64,000 nucleotides of DNA. Source: Tilletia caries. Taxonomy: Eukaryota > Basidiomycota > Exobasidiomycetes > Tilletiales > Tilletiaceae. The notes under the pieces were generated by a model, which saw only the letters and a list, made by a program, of their open reading frames with translations, did not search any database and was not told where the DNA came from. The stretch is from NCBI GenBank assembly GCA_032718865.1, contig JALUTQ010000041.1, positions 1,612,001-1,676,000 on the forward strand, written 5' to 3'. Of the stretch, positions 26,117 through 38,249 are shown one piece after another. The first letter of the stretch is position 1; the number at the start of each line of letters is the position of its first letter. The position numbers and the translations under genes are program-made.

Positions 26117-26776
26117 GATCGAAGGACGACCAACTCACGAAGAATCGCAGCACAGAAAAAACATCGCGCTTAGCAGCACAGCAACTGGGTGGGGCCATCT
26201 GCATCTCCTTTCCATGCTCCCTTGCCGGCCACAATCCAAAGTGCAGGTCCAGCCGGCTGTACCATCATCGATTCCTGTCAAACATTCAGGCCTCCCTCCA
26301 ATCACGGCGACTTCACAAACACCCAACACACATATTCAAGAACCGTCTGGTCGTCCCTCCCTCCCCCCTCATCGCGTCTTTCTTTCTTCGTTCTTTCTCT
26401 CTCTAACGTGTGTACCAGTATAAGCGTCCTCCTCGGTCCCCCCAATTCAACCGAAACCTCACGCCCCACACACAACTCATCAGGCCCGTTGAGAGCCCGC
26501 ATATGTGAATTCGTTTTACGACTTGGGGAGACGCGCCGGGCTCCATGCTCCCTGCTCGTGTGAGCTGCACGCTCGTTTGGCAGATGCTCGGCCGACCCAG
26601 GATCGAGCTGAAAATATCCCCCTAAATGGCCGGAAAGCACTCGCGCACACCACGACTCTCTGCACGCTATTTGACTTACTGCTGCTGACATCGAACAGCA
26701 TTGTGGGGATCTGTGCACACCCTGCACGCGCCTCTAATATACGACCTTAGGCGAAGGCGAGGACACAGCGAATGAG
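26117..26776. other. Gap between GMC-1 and the two DNA elements
   Basis: I see no gene here. The stretch is pyrimidine-rich at 26335-26405 and has no repeat that I could pair with other parts of the window. Confidence 0.4.
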
Positions 26777-26778
26777 TA

Positions 26779-26991
26779 CAGTCGCTCCACAAAGTTTTGA
26801 CACCCCCAGGAAAATTTTTTGGAGGAGACGCAACGCCCCTTTTTCCCCGGAAAATATGATTCACAGATCCGCCGGCTCTCGGCTCTCATATCGCAATGTA
26901 ATGTTTTTCTCCCAAAATTCAGGTACCTGTTTTTCTTGCCCCCGCCCCCTCATTTCAATTTCGGCCGCGTCAAAACTTAATGGAGCGACTG
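26779..26991. mobile_element. 213 bp Tc1/mariner-type MITE
   Basis: Inverted repeats of about 22 bp start CAGTCGCTCCA and end with GTTTTGA, with two central mismatches (26779-26800 and 26970-26991). The element is flanked by TA at 26777-26778 and 26992-26993, the Tc1/mariner target duplication. It is too short to encode a transposase. Confidence 0.8.
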
Positions 26992-26998
26992 TATATAA

Positions 26999-27850
26999 GG
27001 GCCTGTACAGCTGCACCGTCGGACGCCCTTATTTCCTCGAACCGACAAGGCGGCGACAAGCCGCCCCGAACCGGAGGTTCGGCGATTAAGCGCGACCGGG
27101 GCGCGCTTGGGCGCGATTTGACTACTATCTTTAGCACGCTCACGTTGAGGGTGTTCATATATTGCAATAATTTGAGACCGTCATCAACTTTCCCTCATAG
27201 TTCAGCGGTTAGTGATGCAGCTTGCTATTGTTCAAGTCTGTTGTTAGATTCCCACTTAGATCGTTCTTTTTTCCCTTTTTTCCTCTTTTTTCGACTTGGT
27301 CGCTAAGTTAGGATAACAGTCACCATGCGGGTTAGAGTTAGCGCGTAGCGGGCAGGATTAGACACGATAGCAATGGAGACGGACAAGACCGTCCTTTTGG
27401 TTGGGGGGGTTCCGGGGGGGCAAAGCCCCCCCGCCGAGCTGGAAGTGGGGTCACGTGTTCCAGGGATTGGCACTGTTAATCGCCGAATCACCGCTCAGGA
27501 TTCGAGGAAATAAGGTCGTCCTGCACCGTCCTATGACGCTGAAAGATATCACAAAACACAAAAATAGGAATCATATGACATATGACGCAAAAGGAGGTGG
27601 AGTTAACAGATCCCGTACAGCAAGCCCGTCAAAGAGTGTTGTTCGAGCTCAATTTTCGACGGTGCGTCAAATCACGGTGCGTCCAGCTAAAAGCTGGACG
27701 CTAGTTTTGACTATGAAAAAGTTATCATGACGCAAAGTTTTGCGTCACAGAAGGTCTGCTGTACAGGTCATGACGCTACCGTGACAACTTTATCACATGA
27801 CGCAAAATCAATTAGTAGCGTCACGCGTGACGCTGCAGCTGTACAGGCCC
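26999..27850. mobile_element. 852 bp PIF/Harbinger-type non-autonomous element
   Basis: Perfect 17 bp inverted repeats GGGCCTGTACAGCTGCA (26999-27015 and 27834-27850) are flanked by TAA at 26996-26998 and 27851-27853. The GGGCCTGT start and the 3 bp TWA duplication match the PIF/Harbinger superfamily. Inside, many GCGTCA/TGACGC motifs occur toward the right end, and a perfect 15 bp inverted pair CCTTATTTCCTCGAA (27027-27041 and 27501-27515) suggests an inner nested or foldback unit. No transposase frame is seen. The left end is only 5 bp from the TA of the preceding MITE. Confidence 0.8.
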
Positions 27851-27853
27851 TAA

Positions 27854-28860
27854 TGAGTTGTGAGAATGTGAGATCGAGCACCCCACAGCGCTCCATCGTT
27901 CATCGTTCATCGTTCATCATATGTATGACAACGTGGGGCGGGATCGCGGGGGAACACGGACGGGGCCCCGTCCCTCTGCAACTTCTTGTTTTCCCTGCCT
28001 TCTGGGCCCTGTGTCGAGTGTTCTGGGTCGGAGAAATCAAGATTGACTTGGGGAGGCGTTGCCGCTGAGGTTGGCACATATGGAACGGCGCATGTATGGT
28101 ATTGGTACGGGCTGAACGGTGCGTGAAGCTTTCGGATGGATGAGCAGGAGCATGGAATGCCGCATGGAATGATGGAAGCCAGGAACCACATCAGCTTTCC
28201 ACCGGACCACCGCCCAGAAGGATCGAAATGCGGCGGGAGAGGAACGCCAAAGTTCTCCCTCGTCTCTGTGTTCTTCCCAGAGTCCAGATAAACGAGAAGG
28301 CCGAAGCGTCGAAGGTCGAGGACCGCCCGGGAAAATAAGTGCTCGAAGGTATCGCCGCGTCGCTGGGGTCATATGTCATACGCCCATACCGCATACCGCC
28401 CTTTCGTATATGCGTTTCGAAAGCGACGTTCTCGCCCAGTCCCTCGGCGGACGTTTCCCGTCTCACGACATCGAGACGAGATGGAAGCACGGCTGTCGTT
28501 CAAGCTGTCAGCATGCCAGCGCTCGGCCATCTCATCTGCGGCGTTCTCCTCGTTCTGCGATCTGGCTGCGTGCAAGGCCTTCAGGCACCTCGAATGGGGC
28601 TTCCCGGAGCCCAAAGGTAGGCGAGGTCCACTGCCGGCTTCATTTTCTATGCGGTTCCTTTATTGAATGTGCGTCTGCGCCCACGCTCACGTTTCTTATC
28701 CCTGCCCCCTCCCGCTCGTCCCCCCAAGGTGCATAAAGGACTGGAATTTCTCTCCCTCTTCACGTCTTTTTGGCTCTACCAGCTCCCGCTCGATTCGAAC
28801 CTCCCCCTTCTTTCTGCCTGCTTTGCTTTTACTCCCTTCTCCGTTAGATTTCAAACGACA
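27854..28860. other. Upstream region of GMC copy 2
   Basis: No gene is recognised in 27854-28500. From about 28520 the sequence is homologous to the spacers between copies 2-6 (shared GGGGCTTCC..CCCAAAGGTAG and a C-rich run), ending in the TATA-like GCATAAAGG near 28732-28740. The duplicated gene unit therefore includes its own ~300 bp promoter. Confidence 0.55.
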
Positions 28861-31489
28861 ATGCGAATCACGACATTCGCGACAATTACGACCGGGCTCT
28901 GCCTGGGCTTCTCCCTCGCCTCTGCGGCCCCCCTGATCGGCATCGGCGCCCCGCCCATCCCAAACCCAGACTACCTCATCGTCGGCGGCGGCACTGCCGG
29001 ACTCGCCCTAGCCAGCCGACTGAGCGAGAACCCATTCGTGTCCGTCGTGGTACTCGAAGCCGGCGGTGACTTCAAGGACATGATCCCCGAGGGCGTCCTT
29101 GTTGATGTTCCGGGCGCTGACGTGCTCGGGTGCGGATCGGACAGGAGCGATGACGCCCAGGAGAAGACGGATTGGGGTATTGTCACTGTTCCTCAGGCGG
29201 GGGCTAACAATCGCAAGATTCGGTATGCACGGGGAAAGACGCTCGGAGGGTCGTCGGCACGGGTACGTTTCTCCATGCGGCATGAAATGTGGAAAACGTT
29301 CTCGGAGTCTTTCTCTGACGTTATTCTTTTGTTTCGTACAGAATTTCATGATTTACCAGAGACCTAGTGTGGGCAGCATGCGCATCTGGCAAACTTTGAC
29401 CGGTGACAAGTCTTGGGGATTTTGGGCCAGGTTCAACGAGTACGTGCACTCAAAAGCTCTACAGACGTGTACAGACTCTTGCTGATTCACTTCGTCCCTC
29501 GATACGGAATGCGCCGGTCCCAGCTTCAAGAGGGGCATCACATACACCAAGGCCGACGCCAGACGTAACGACGTCGTTCCAATTCCTGATGACTCGGCTT
29601 CATTCGCACCCGCTGGTGGTGCCTTGAAGGTGTCCTACCCTCGCGAACCAGCAAACTTCAGCTTCTCTATGGCAGCCTCCATGGTTGAATTGGGATACCC
29701 CAGATCGCCAAGCTTCAACAAGGGAACCTTGGACGGCGTCCAGTTCGCCGCTACCACCATCGACCCAGCCAACAATGGGATCCGATCCACCTCGCGCGAC
29801 TTTTATGCTGCTGTAAGCGGCCGGGTCAATCTCAAGGTGTACACGCACCAAGCCGCTATGCAAGTCGTCTTCGATAAGTCCACCTCGCCCCCGCGTGCCA
29901 CTGGTGTCCGGACTGTCGACGGCTCTCTGGGCGCCGCGACGATACACGCCAAGAAGGAAGTCATCCTCAGTGCAGGTGCCTTCCAGAGTCCCCAGCTCCT
30001 CATGGTCTCCGGTATCGGCCCTAGCGACCAGCTGAGCAAGTTCAACATCCCGGTCGTCCACGTCAACGAAGCCGTGGGCAAGAACATGCAAGACCACATC
30101 TTCGCGGGCCCAACCTACCCGGTCAGCGTGCCTACCCTTACCAAGCTGGCGACGAACGATCTGTTGATCTTGTCGGAGGCGTTCAATGCGAGGTTGACGG
30201 GGAACGGGCCGTTGACGAATAACGTTGCGGATATGCTTGGATGGGATCGCTTGAATTCGAGCACGCTGAGTCGGATCGGAGCGGAGGTGCTGGATACGTA
30301 CCCGAGCGACCATCCACACATTGAGGTATGTACGATCCTTGAAGCATTGCGGAGGTTCGATGATCGTACAAACTCTCACTCTGTTTTCTGACATTTGATT
30401 CGCGCGATCTTTTTCAGTACATCGTCGCTCCAGGCTCTGTCAAGAACTTTTCCAATCTTGTAAGTCGAAGAGTTCCCGCCCTTCTTGTTTTCACTGTGAT
30501 ACTAAACAACGAGCCCTCTCTTCCTCTCTTCCTCTCTTCCTCTCTTCCTCTCTTCCTCTCTTCCTCTCTTCCTCTCTTCCTCTCTTCCTCTCTTCCTCTC
30601 TTCCTCTCTTCCTCTCTTCCCCTCTGGACAGATCGCTGAAAATAAAGTAGACGGCAAAAACGGCCAGCAATACGCCAGCATCCTCGGAGCGCTCGTAGCT
30701 CCGCGATCATTGGGCAGCGTAACGCTCAAGAGCGCCAGCATGGCAGATCTGCCTGTCGTCGATCCGGCATGGCTGACGGACCCTGTTGACCAAGCTGTCG
30801 CTGTGGAGTCATTCAAGCGGATTCGAAGGGTGGGTGCTGCTGTTCAGTGCGTAGGCGATATGAGGGGGCTTCCGTTCTGACCGCTGACCCTCCATTCACT
30901 CTTCAATGTCTGAGCAGATCTTTTCGACCAAAGCGATGCAAAAGATCGTGACGGGTCCCGAGTTCTGTAAGCGCCACGCCTGTTCTTTGATCACATCCAC
31001 GTCTCACAAGCTCTCCACTGACAAACTCTTGATGCCCTTCCTCGCTTCCAGTCCCCGGCCCGAGCGTCCAGACCGATGCGGATATTCTGCAGTTCTGGAA
31101 GAACAACTTGATGACGGTCTGGCATGCGGCCCGGACCTGTGCCAGTGAGTTCAAGAGAGGATTGGTCCACTTCGAAACGCGTCAAGATCACTCATGTACT
31201 CACAGCCAGACTTTCCCTGCTACTCCAATTAGTGGGCCCAATCAAGGGAGGCGGGGTCGTAGACTCGCAGTTCCGGGTACATGGCGTGCAAGGTCTGCGC
31301 ATCGTCGATGCGTCTTCCTTCCCTCAGCTGCCGTGAGTTGAAACAAGCTGGAGCGTCTATAGTGCTTACAAGGTCACGAGGTACTGATGAGATCAATGGA
31401 ATGAGCTCCCTTGCAGACCGGGTCATCCGCAGAGCGTCATCTACATGATGGCGAATCGTGCGGCGGACTTGATCCTCGGGCTTGCCTGA
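28861..31489 (+). CDS. Secreted GMC oxidoreductase, copy 2 (intact)
   Basis: The exons are 28861-29262, 29342-29439, 29524-30325, 30418-30459, 30632-30829, 30918-30966, 31052-31144, 31233-31332 and 31417-31489, 618 residues, with every junction in the same phase as copy 1. The signal peptide ends near ASAAP. The FAD motif ([16 protein letters not shown]), the second GMC signature [19 protein letters not shown] and both catalytic histidines (WHAARTC; PPGHPQS) are present. Intron 4 is expanded by about 13 copies of the 8 bp unit TTCCTCTC (30520-30620), absent from the other copies. The protein is clearly closer to copies 3-6 than to copy 1. Confidence 0.92.
30517..30621. repeat. (TTCCTCTC)n microsatellite in GMC-2 intron 4
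   Basis: About 13 uninterrupted tandem copies of an 8 bp pyrimidine unit lie just before the 3' splice site at 30630-30631. It lengthens the polypyrimidine tract of that intron to over 100 bp. Confidence 0.95.
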
Positions 31490-31596
31490 AGTTGCCTGGA
31501 GGGAAACTTCGATCCGCGCAGAACGATCGTGACACGATTCACGAACACAGCCGAAGTCAAGACCACAACCAAAGATCTAATATTCATAACGACTTC

Positions 31597-31655
31597 ACGA
31601 CTCACGACTCTCGACTCACGACTCTCGACTCACGACTCTCGACTCACGACTCTCA
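31597..31655. repeat. 14 bp minisatellite after GMC-2
   Basis: Tandem copies of CGACTCACGACTCT, about four, lie downstream of the stop codon. The homologous spacers after copies 3, 4 and 5 retain about two copies (for example near 34724-34760). Confidence 0.9.
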
Positions 31656-32046
31656 ATTTCGCAGGCTCAATCAGCTTCTTGTAACCATTGCAATGTCACA
31701 CTCATCATCGTCAATAGCCTGCAAGGCTTCGGCACCTCGGATGGGGCTTCCAAGCCCAAAGGTAGCGAGGTCCACTCAAAGGTAGACGAGGTCCACTAGT
31801 GGCCTCATTACTCATTTTCCACACGCTTCTTATTGAACGGCTGTTGTACCCACGCTCACCCTTGTAACACACACATACCCTCCCTCCCTCCCCTCCCTCC
31901 CCCAAGGTACATAAAGGACTGATCTTCTCTCCCTCCTCACGTCTTCTTGGCTCCACCAGCTCCTCGCAGTGCACGCTCGATTCCACCTTCCTCTTCTTTC
32001 TCCCTGCTTTGCTTTACCCCCTTCCACCGTTAGATTTCAAACGACA

Positions 32047-34617
32047 ATGCGGTTCGCGACCATCGCGACAATCACGACCGTTCTCTGCCTGAGCTTCTCC
32101 TTCGCCTCCGCGTCTCCCCTGGGACTCGGCTTCGGCGCCAACATATCTACGTCCCCGCACATCCCCAATCCAGATTACATCATCGTCGGCGGCGGCACAG
32201 CCGGACTCGCCCTGGCCAACCGACTAAGCGAGAACCCATCCGTGTCCATCGTGGTGCTCGAAGCCGGCGGTGACTTCAAGAAGATGATTCCCGAGGGCGT
32301 CTTCATCGATGTTCCCGTGGCAGACGTGCTCGGGTGCGGAGCGGACAGGAGCGATAACATGCAGGAGAAGACGGACTGGGGCATCGTTACGGTTCCTCAG
32401 GCGGGGGCTAACAATCGCAAGATTCGGTATGCAAGAGGAAAAACGCTTGGAGGGTCGTCGGCACGGGTACGTTTCTTCATGCGTCATGCAGGCTATGAAA
32501 TCTTTTTTCTGACGGCACATATGAATACCTTGTTTCATACAGAATTTCATGATTTATCAAAGACCTAATGTGGGCAGCATGAGTATGTGGCAAACTTTGA
32601 CAGGTGACAAGTCTTGGGGATTTTGGGCCAGGTTCAACGAGTACGTGCACTCAAAAGCTCTACTGATTGTACAGGCTCTTGCTGATTCACTTGGTCCCTC
32701 GATACGGAATGTGCCGGTCCCAGCTTCAAGAGGGGCATCACATACACCAAGGCCGACGCCAGACGTAATGACGTCGTTCCCATTCCTGATGACTCGGCTT
32801 CATTCGCACCCGCTGGTGGTGCCTTGAAGGTGTCCTACCCTCGCGAACCAGCCAAATTCAGCCTCTCTATGGCAGCCTCCATGGTCGAATTGGGATACCC
32901 CAGATCGCCAAGCTTCAACAAGGGAACCTTGGACGGCGTCCAGTACGCCGCCACCACAGTCGACCCGGCCAACAATGGGATCCGATCCACCTCACGCGAC
33001 TTTTATGCTGCTGTAAGCGGCCGGGTCAATCTCAAGGTGTACACGCACCAAGCTGCTATACAAGTCGTCTTCGATAAGTCCACCTCGCCCCCGCGTGCCA
33101 TTGGTGTCCGGACTGTCGACGGCTCTCTGGGCGCCGCGACGATCTACGCAAAGAAGGAAGTCATCCTCAGTGCAGGTGCCTTCCAGAGTCCCCAGCTCCT
33201 CATGGTCTCCGGTATCGGCCCTAGCGACCAGCTGAGCAAGTTCAACATCCCGGTCACCTACCTCAACGAAGCCGTGGGCAAGAACATGCAAGACCACATC
33301 TTCGCGGGCCCAACCTACCCGGTCAGCGTGCCTACCCTTACCAAGCTGGCGACGAACAATCTGTTGATCTTGTCCGAGGTGCTGAATATGAGGTTGACGG
33401 GGAACGGGCCTTTGACGAACAATGTCGCGGATATGCTTGCATGGGATCGCTTGAACTCGAGCACATTGAGTCGGATCGGAGCGGAGGTGCTGGATACGTA
33501 CCCGAGCGACCATCCACACATTGAGGTATGTACGATTCCTTGAAGCATTGGGGAGGTTCGGTGATTGCACAAACTCTCACTCTGTTTTCTGACATTCAAT
33601 TCGCGCGATCTTTTTCAGTACATCGTCGCTCCAGGCTCTGTCAAGAACTTTTCCAATCTTGTAAGTCGAAGAGTACCTGCCCTTCTTGTGACCATCTGTG
33701 GTACTTAACAATGAGCCCTCTCTCTCTTTCTCTCCCACTCCTGAATAGATCGCTGAGAACAAAGAAGACGGCAAAAGCGGCAAGCAATACGCCACCATCC
33801 TTGGAACGCTCGTAGCTCCGCGATCATTGGGCAGCGTAACGCTCAAGAGCGCCAGCATGGCAGATCTGCCTGTCGTCGATCCGGCATGGCTGACGGACCC
33901 TGTTGACCAAGCTGTCGCTGTGGAGTCATTCAAGCGGATTCGAAGGGTGGGTGCTGCTGTTCAGAACGTAGGCGATATGACTAGGGCTTCCGTTCTGACC
34001 CTCCATTCCCATTCACTTTTCAATGTCTGAGCAGATCTTTTCGACCAAAGCGATGCAAAAGATCGTGACCGGCCCCGAGTTCTGTAAGCGCCACGCCTGC
34101 TCTTTGACCGCATCTCACGAGCTCTCCACTGACAAACTCTTGATCCCCCTCCCTCTCTCGCTTTCAGTCCCCGGCCCGAGCGTCCAGACAGACGCGGAGA
34201 TTCTGCAGTTCTGGAAGAATAACCTGATGACGGTCTGGCATGCGGCCCGGACCTGTGCCAGTGAGTTCAGGAGAGGATTGGTCCCTTTCGAAACGCGTCC
34301 AAGGTTGTTCCTGTACTCACAGTCAGACTTCCCCCTCACGGAACCTGCCACCCCAATCAGTGGGCCCACTCAGCAAAGGAGGGGTTGTGGACTCGCAGTT
34401 CCGGGTGCACGGCGTGAAAGGTTTGCGCATCGTCGATGCGTCTGCCTTCCCTCAGCTGCCGTGAGTTGAAACAAGCTGGAGCGTCTATAGTGCTTACAAG
34501 GTCACGAGGTACTGATGAGATCAATGGAATGAGCTCCCTTGCAGACCGGGTCATCCGCAGAGCGTCATCTACATGATGGCGAATCGTGCGGCGGACTTGA
34601 TCCTCGGGCTTGCCTGA
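32047..34617 (+). CDS. Secreted GMC oxidoreductase, copy 3 (intact)
   Basis: The exons are 32047-32466, 32543-32640, 32724-33525, 33619-33660, 33749-33946, 34035-34083, 34168-34260, 34361-34460 and 34545-34617, 624 residues. This is the intact relative of the frameshifted copies 4-6: the exon-1 protein (MRFATIATITTVLCLSFSFA signal peptide, then [20 protein letters not shown]) is identical to theirs. Exon 3 keeps GATCGCTTG where copies 4-6 have an extra base. Exon 5 resembles copy 1 (ENKEDGKSGKQYATILG) rather than copies 2 and 4-6 ([17 protein letters not shown]), which suggests gene conversion between copies. A TATA-like ATAAAGG lies at 31911-31917. Confidence 0.92.
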
Positions 34618-35146
34618 AGTTGCCGGGAGCGAAACTTCGATCCGCGCAGAACGATCGCGACACGATTCACGAACACAGCCGAAGTCAAGACCACGACCAA
34701 AAATCTAATATTCATCACGACTTCACGACTCGCGACTCTCGACTCACGACTCTCGATTTCGCAGGCTCAACCAGCTTCTTGTAACCATTGCAATGTCACA
34801 CTTATCATCGCCAATAGCCTGCAAGGCTTCGGGCACCTCGGATGGGGCTTCCAAGCCCAAAGGTAGCGAGGTGGTAGACGAGGTGCACTTAGTGGCCTCA
34901 TTTTCCATACGCTTCTTATTGAACGGCTGTTGTACCCACGCTCACCCTTGTAACACACACATACCCCCCCCTCCCTCCCCCCTCCCTCCCTCCCTCCCCC
35001 CCAAGGTACGTAAAGGACTGATCTTCTCTCCCTCCTCACGTCTTCTTGGCTCCACCAGCTCCTCGCAGTGCACGCTCGATTCCACCTTCCTCTTCTTTCT
35101 CCCTGCTTTGCTTTACCCCCTTCCACCGTTAAGATTTCAAACGACA

Positions 35147-37719
35147 ATGCGGTTCGCGACCATCGCGACAATCACGACCGTGCTCTGCCTGAGCTTCTCC
35201 TTCGCCTCCGCGTCTCCCCTGGGACTCGGCTTCGGCGCCAACATATCTACGTCCCCGCACATCCCCAATCCAGATTACATCATCGTCGGCGGCGGCACAG
35301 CCGGACTCGCCCTGGCCAACCGACTAAGCGAGAACCCATCCGTGTCCATCGTGGTGCTCGAAGCCGGCGGTGACTTCAAGAAGATGATTCCCGAGGGCGT
35401 CTTCATCGATGTTCCCGTGGCAGACGTGCTCGGGTGCGGAGCGGACAGGAGCGATAACATGCAGGAGAAGACGGACTGGGGCATCGTTACGGTTCCTCAG
35501 GCGGGGGCTAACAATCGCAAGATTCGGTATGCAAGAGGAAAAACGCTTGGAGGGTCGTCGGCACGGGTACGTTTCTTCATGCGTCATGCAGGCTATGAAA
35601 TCTTTTTTCTGACGGCACATATGAATACCTTGTTTCATACAGAATTTCATGATTTATCAAAGACCTAATGTGGGCAGCATGAGTATGTGGCAAACTTTGA
35701 CAGGTGACAAGTCTTGGGGATTTTGGGCCAGGTCCAACGAGTACGTGCACTCAAAAGCTCTACTGATTGTACAGGCTCTTGCTGATTCACTTCGTCCCTC
35801 GATACGGAATGTGCCGGTCCCAGCTTCAAGAGGGGCATCACATACACCAAGGCCGACGCCAGACATAACGACGTCGTTCCCATTCCTGATGACTCGGCTT
35901 CATTCGCACCCGCTGGTGGTGCCTTGAAGGTGTCCTACCCTCGCGAACCAGCCAAATTCAGCTTCTCTATGGCAGAATCCATGGTCGAATTGGGATACCC
36001 CAGATCGCCAAGCTTCAACAAGGGAACCTTGGACGGCGTCCAGTTCGCCGCTACCACCATCGACCCGGCCAACAATGGGATCCGATCCACCTCGCGCGAC
36101 TTTTATGCTGCTGCAAGCGGCCGGGTCAATCTCAAGGTGTACACGCGCCAGGCCGCTATGCAAGTCGTCTTCGATAAGTCCACCTCGCCCCCGCGTGCCA
36201 TTGGTGTCCGGACTGTCGACGGCTCTCTGGGCGCCGCGACGATCTACGCAAAGAAGGAAGTCATCCTCAGTGCAGGTGCCTTCCAGAGTCCCCAGCTCCT
36301 CATGGTCTCCGGTATCGGCCCTAGCGACCAGCTGAGCAAGTTCAACATCCCGGTCACCTACCTCAACGAAGCCGTGGGCAAGAACATGCAAGACCACATC
36401 TTCGCGGGCCCAACCTACCCGGTCAGCGTGTCTACGCTTACCAAGTTGGCGACGAACAATCTGTTGATCTTGTCCGAGGTGCTGAATATGAGGTTGACGG
36501 GGAACGGGCCTTTGACGAACAATGTCGCGGATATGCTTGCATGGGATCACCTTGAACTCGAGCACATTGAGTCGGATCGGAGCGGAGGTGCTGGATACGT
36601 ACCCGAGCGACCATCCACACATTGAGGTATGTACGATTCCTTGAAGCATTGGGGAGGTTCGGTGATCGCACAAACTCTCACTCTGTTTTCTGACATTTAA
36701 TTCGCGCGATCTTTTTTTCAGTACATCGTCGCTCCAGGCTCTGTCAAGAACTTTTTCCAATCTTGTAAGTCGAAGAGTACCTGCCCTTCTTGTTTTCACT
36801 GTGCTACTAAACAACGAGCCCTCTCTCCCTCTCTTCCCCTCTGGACAGATCGCTGAAAATAAAGTAGACGGCAAAAACGGCCAGCAATACGCCAGCATCC
36901 TCGGAGCGCTCGTAGCTCCGCGATCATTGGGCAGCGTAACGCTCAAGAGCGCCAGCATGGCAGATCTGCCTGTCGTCGATCCGGCATGGCTGACGGACCC
37001 TGTTGACCAAGCTGTCGCTGTGGAGTCATTCAAGCGGATTCGAAGGGTGGGTGCTGCTGTACAGAACGTAGGCGATATGAGGGGGCTTCCGTTCTGACCG
37101 CTGACCCTCCATTCACTCTTCAATGTCTGAGCAGATCTTTTCGACCAAAGCGATGCAAAAGATCGTGACCGGCCCCGAGTTCTGTAAGCGCCACGCCTGC
37201 TCTTTGACCGCATCTCACGAGCTCTCCACTGACAAACTCTTGATCCCCCCCTCCCTCTCTCGCTTTCAGTCCCCGGCCCGAGCGTCCAGACAGACGCGGA
37301 GATTCTGCAGTTCTGGAAGAATAACCTGATGACGGTCTGGCATGCGGCCCGGACCTGTGCCAGTGAGTTCAGGAGAGGATTGGTCCCTTTCGAAACGCGT
37401 CCAAGGTTGTTCCTGTACTCACAGTCAGACTTCCCCCTCACGGAACCTGCCACCCCAATCAGTGGGCCCACTCAGCAAAGGAGGGGTTGTGGACTCGCAG
37501 TTCCGGGTGCACGGCGTGAAAGGTTTGCGCATCGTCGATGCGTCTGCCTTCCCTCAGCTGCCGTGAGTTGAAACAAGCTGGAGCGTCTATAGTGCTTACA
37601 AGGTCACGAGGTACTGATGAGATCAATGGAATGAGCTCCCTTGCAGACCGGGTCATCCGCAGAGCGTCATCTACATGATGGCGAATCGTGCGGCGGACTT
37701 GATCCTCGGGCTTGCCTGA
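35147..37719 (+). pseudogene. GMC oxidoreductase, copy 4 (two frameshifts as read)
   Basis: The same nine exons are recognisable: 35147-35566, 35643-35740, 35824-36626, 36722-36764, 36849-37046, 37135-37183, 37270-37362, 37463-37562, 37647-37719. Exon 3 has one extra base near 36548-36555 (CGC to CACC), so the frame ends at 36623-36625, before the catalytic histidines. Exon 4 has a second extra base, a run of five T at 36751-36755 where copies 1-3 have four. One substitution in exon 2 changes Phe to Ser (AGGTCCAAC). If the extra bases are real, the product is a truncated N-terminal FAD-domain protein of about 490 residues. Confidence 0.85.
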
Positions 37720-38249
37720 AGTTGCCGGGAGCGAAACTTCGATCCGCGCAGAACGATCGCGACACGATTCACGAACACAGCCGAAGTCAAGACCACGACC
37801 AAAAATCTAATATTCATCACGACTTCACGACTCGCGACTCTCGACTCACGACTCTCGATTTCGCAGGCTCAACCAGCTTCTTGTAACCATTGCAATGTCA
37901 CACTTATCATCGCCAATAGCCTGCAAGGCTTCGGGCACCTCGGATGGGGCTTCCAAGCCCAAAGGTAGCGAGGTGGTAGACGAGGTGCACTTAGTGGCCT
38001 CATTTTCCATACGCTTCTTATTGAACGGCTGTTGTACCCACGCTCACCCTTGTAACACACACATACCCCCCCTCCCTCCCTCCCCCCTCCCTCCCTCCCT
38101 CCCCCAAGGTACGTAAAGGACTGATCTTCTCTCCCTCCTCACGTCTTCTTGGCTCCACCAGCTCCTCGCAGTGCACGCTCGATTCCACCTTCCTCTTCTT
38201 TCTCCCTGCTTTGCTTTACCCCCTTCCACCGTTAAGATTTCAAACGACA

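Noticed and set aside
27186..27262. tRNA-like sequence with a box A match (TAGTTCAGCGG) and a weak box B
   Set aside because: The T-arm and acceptor arm do not pair, so it is not a usable tRNA; a decayed tRNA-derived piece cannot be excluded.
27402..27432. G-run/C-run hairpin (GGGGGG CAAAG CCCCCC)
   Set aside because: Looks like a terminator, but it sits inside a non-coding transposon in a eukaryote; no functional context.
35900..37471. Long antisense frames (523, 404 and ~260 codons) across the GMC copies
   Set aside because: They mirror the biased codons of the GMC exons, cross introns, and differ between copies only where indels occur; no family features.
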